From Promethearchaeia archaeon (GTDB lineage Archaea > Asgardarchaeota > Lokiarchaeia > Sigyniarchaeales > SOKP01), in contig JAHQWY010000257.1 of NCBI GenBank assembly GCA_029856445.1, positions 1 through 5,510 on the forward strand: DNA of 5,510 nt, in the 5' to 3' direction. Position 1 is the first letter of the stretch. Each line of letters begins with the position of its first letter. This document shows, piece after piece, positions 4,430 to 5,510 of this stretch. The notes under the pieces were generated by a model that saw only the letters and a list, made by a program, of their open reading frames with translations, had not been told where the DNA came from and did not search any database. The translations under genes were made by a program, and so were the position numbers.

Positions 4430-4505
4430 TCGTGAAAAAGAATAATATTCAATTTAATTAAAGAAAAGAAAAAAGAATTTTATTCGAGAAAATAAAGAAT
4501 AAAAG

Positions 4506-4988
4506 ATGAAAGAAGAGGTGAAAGATACGTATAGAAAGATCTTACTTATGATTGATGATTCAAAATTTTCAGAACGAGCAATCCATAAGGTAATTGAATT
4601 CCAAAAAACTTTTAATTGTAAAATCGTAATGGCCACCTCGATTAAACATCATAAATTACCATTATTTGCAGTTTATACTGTACCTTCTAGTTATGGTTCT
4701 TTTTATGTAAGTGAAGAAGAATTATTAGAAGAAAGTAGGCAAGAAGGTGAAGAATTTTTAATTAAAATGCTAGATTTTTTTATTAGAGAGAATATACATG
4801 TTGAGACTAGGCTTATTGAAGATGAGCATCCTGAAGATTATATTGAACAGACTGTAAAAGATGAAAATTTTGATCTTGTGGTATTAGGAATAAATAGTTT
4901 TCACTGCAAGCTAAAACATAAATCACTAGGATCAGTAAGTCATAAAATTGTGAAGAAAACACCCTGCGATATTTTAATAATTGGATAA
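4506..4988 (+). CDS. Universal stress protein (UspA-like) with degenerate nucleotide-binding loop
   Basis: This 160-residue single Usp domain (PF00582) has an N-terminal strand with the conserved Asp (KILLMIDDS, 11-19, D17), a helix SERAIHKVIEF (22-32), EHPEDYIEQTVKDENFDLVVLG (107-128) and the C-terminal LGSVSHKIVKKTPCDILII (141-159). ATP-binding members have G-x2-G-x9-G(S/T). Here it reads G128-x2-S131-x10-G142-S143, so the second glycine is lost and the loop is one residue longer. ATP binding is therefore doubtful. The 45-80 insert is acidic (SEEELLEESRQEGEEF at 69-84), as in many Usp proteins. ATG 4506 has no clear SD; a GTG at codon 5 is a less likely start. A strong SD and a small gene follow 25 bp downstream, so they likely form an operon. 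Expression is probably controlled by the paired CGAAC sites upstream. Role: stress or dormancy response, exact function unknown. Confidence 0.87.
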   Translation: MKEEVKDTYRKILLMIDDSKFSERAIHKVIEFQKTFNCKIVMATSIKHHKLPLFAVYTVPSSYGSFYVSEEELLEESRQEGEEFLIKMLDFFIRENIHVETRLIEDEHPEDYIEQTVKDENFDLVVLGINSFHCKLKHKSLGSVSHKIVKKTPCDILIIG

Positions 4989-4996
4989 AATAATTT

Positions 4997-5005
4997 AAAA
5001 GGAGG
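4997..5005 (+). promoter_or_regulatory. Strong Shine-Dalgarno site of the 67-residue gene
   Basis: AAAAGGAGG precedes the ATG at 5014 by 8 bp. It is the best ribosome-binding site in the window and the main support for this small ORF being translated. Confidence 0.7.
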
Positions 5006-5013
5006 ACGTTAAA

Positions 5014-5217
5014 ATGCAGAAAGAAAAACTAGAACCATTTAAAATAATTAATAAAGGAGAAAGTAATCTTAATAGGCTTATATCTTACTATAACAATGAA
5101 ATTGACGGTTCGGAGTTTATAATAAAAGAGGATTATAATTGTAGTATATTTCAATGGCGGTATAAAAAGAAATTAGATAGATTATTAGAAAAATTATATG
5201 CTAAAACAAAGTTATAA
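5014..5217 (+). CDS. Small protein of unknown function, 67 residues
   Basis: I do not recognise a family. The product is soluble, charged and Lys-rich, with no membrane segment or signal peptide. One cysteine (C43 in EDYNCSIFQW) and an aromatic patch, IFQWRY (45-50), lead into a basic, probably helical end (KKKLDRLLEKLYAKTKL, 51-67). It starts 25 bp after the Usp stop and has a strong SD, AAAAGGAGG, so it is very likely translated in the same transcript. A role tied to the Usp response is inference from position only. An accessory or nucleic-acid-contacting protein is possible given the basic C-terminus. The start is well fixed by the SD. Confidence 0.72.
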   Translation: MQKEKLEPFKIINKGESNLNRLISYYNNEIDGSEFIIKEDYNCSIFQWRYKKKLDRLLEKLYAKTKL

Positions 5218-5234
5218 TTTGTGAGCTTACAGGA

Positions 5235-5259
5235 TTTTTATTATTGTTCTTTATTTCTT
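5235..5259 (+). terminator. T-rich terminator-like stretch
   Basis: After the 67-residue gene, 25 bases made almost only of T and A with a five-T run and several three-T runs occur without a stem. This resembles archaeal T-rich terminators and may separate the Usp pair from the next gene. Low confidence in so AT-rich a spacer. Confidence 0.3.
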
Positions 5260-5306
5260 GAATAAAATTTATTTTAATTAAAATAATAAATGAGGTGGTT
5301 TAAAAA

Positions 5307-5510
5307 ATGTCAAAAGTCAAAAATAATACAAATTTAATAGAACCTGTTGTGAGAGAGAATGATTTCAGAGTTTGTATAGAATTAAACAAAAGATTAAGAT
5401 CTAAAGTTAAGTATACTGCTAAAGAACTTTCAAGTAAGTATTACCCTTACGATGCATTATGTTGGGCACTTGCAGAATTTCAAATGATTTTTGAAAGAGG
5501 TGATAAGGGA
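5307..5510 (+). CDS. Unknown protein, N-terminal 68 residues (runs off the window end)
   Basis: An open frame begins at ATG 5307 and continues to the last base without a stop: MSKVKNNTNLIEPVVREN at the start, then a charged helical stretch (RVCIELNKRLRSKVKY, 21-36), KELSSKYYPYDALCWALAEF (39-58) and FERGDKG at the cut end. A strong GAGGTGG SD (5292-5298) 8 bp before the ATG supports the start. Two cysteines (C23, C52) are present; there is no signal peptide or membrane segment. I do not recognise the family. It lies 89 bp after the 67-residue gene on the same strand, possibly in the same unit if the T-rich stretch between them is not a terminator. Real length unknown. Confidence 0.75.
   Translation, partial: MSKVKNNTNLIEPVVRENDFRVCIELNKRLRSKVKYTAKELSSKYYPYDALCWALAEFQMIFERGDKG

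Larger units (their letters stand above)
4242..4505. promoter_or_regulatory. Divergent intergenic region between NifX-like gene 2 and the Usp gene
   Basis: These 264 bp lie between two divergent genes. From left to right they hold an 18-bp palindrome (4267-4284), a minus-strand TATA-like box (4314-4322), the TGAATA-N2-TATTCA dyad (4326-4339), two CGAAC-N3-GTTCG sites (4353-4396), plus-strand TATA-like boxes (4402-4429) and an A/G-rich leader up to the Usp start. The order suggests one operator type per promoter. No ORF with an SD or structured RNA gene is evident. Confidence 0.65.

Noticed and set aside
4242..4505. CRISPR array, tRNA or riboswitch in the large intergenic region
   Set aside because: Only two copies of a 13-bp dyad, no regular spacers, no cloverleaf and no known aptamer-like core were seen.
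4518..4520. GTG at codon 5 as the true Usp start
   Set aside because: There is no better SD before it than before ATG 4506, and the domain begins well after both; ATG is preferred, though four residues of uncertainty remain.
4454..4636. 60-codon minus-strand open frame across the Usp start
   Set aside because: Phe/Ser-rich product made from the A-rich leader read in reverse; no SD; overlaps the Usp coding region.
5271..5284. Palindrome ATTTTAATTAAAAT before the last gene
   Set aside because: Consists only of A and T in an extremely AT-rich spacer and has no second copy; chance is sufficient.

Overview
The window is AT-rich, by eye about two thirds A+T, with dense genes, strong use of AGA (Arg) and ATA (Ile) codons, and short or absent leaders. 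Some starts have GGTGA/GAGGTG-type Shine-Dalgarno (SD) sites and others have none. TATA-like boxes rather than clear -35/-10 pairs lie upstream of the divergent genes. Together with the gene content this best fits a low-GC anaerobic archaeon, possibly of the Asgard/Lokiarchaeal type. An anaerobic low-GC bacterium cannot be excluded from 5.5 kb, and no rRNA or tRNA is present to settle it.

Left part (1-2321): the tail of an upstream gene overlaps by 4 bases (ATGA) the first of two adjacent paralogous MinD/ParA-type ATPases, each with an inserted two-cluster ferredoxin domain. The second ends 2 bp from the stop of a convergent gene for a DUF134 helix-turn-helix/zinc-ribbon protein. A 224-bp divergent region rich in dyads separates DUF134 from the next gene.

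Middle part (2546-4241): a small NifX/NifB-like (PF02579) cluster-binding protein with a His-rich tail is on the plus strand. It converges on a minus-strand set: a second, divergent NifX-like protein, an OsmC-family protein, and a 70-residue four-cysteine protein that appears to start at TTG. The set MinD-Fd x2 + NifX-like x2 + DUF134 resembles the 'orange protein' (ORP) type neighbourhoods known from anaerobes such as Desulfovibrio. I infer a metal/Fe-S cluster assembly or carrier module in which the ATPases load clusters onto the small NifX-like proteins. Substrate and client are unknown. There are no nitrogenase genes here.

Right part (4242-5510): a 264-bp divergent regulatory region is followed by a universal-stress-protein gene with a degenerate nucleotide-binding loop, a 67-residue unknown protein behind a strong SD, and the start of another unknown gene cut by the window end.

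The most interesting non-coding signals are: (i) the same palindrome, TGAATA-N2-TATTCA, in both divergent regions, one copy in front of each NifX-like gene; (ii) two copies of CGAAC-N3-GTTCG exactly 31 bp apart just upstream of the uspA-like TATA box; and (iii) an 18-bp perfect palindrome in the probable leader of the second NifX-like gene. These suggest a two-regulator circuit around the cluster-assembly genes and the stress gene.
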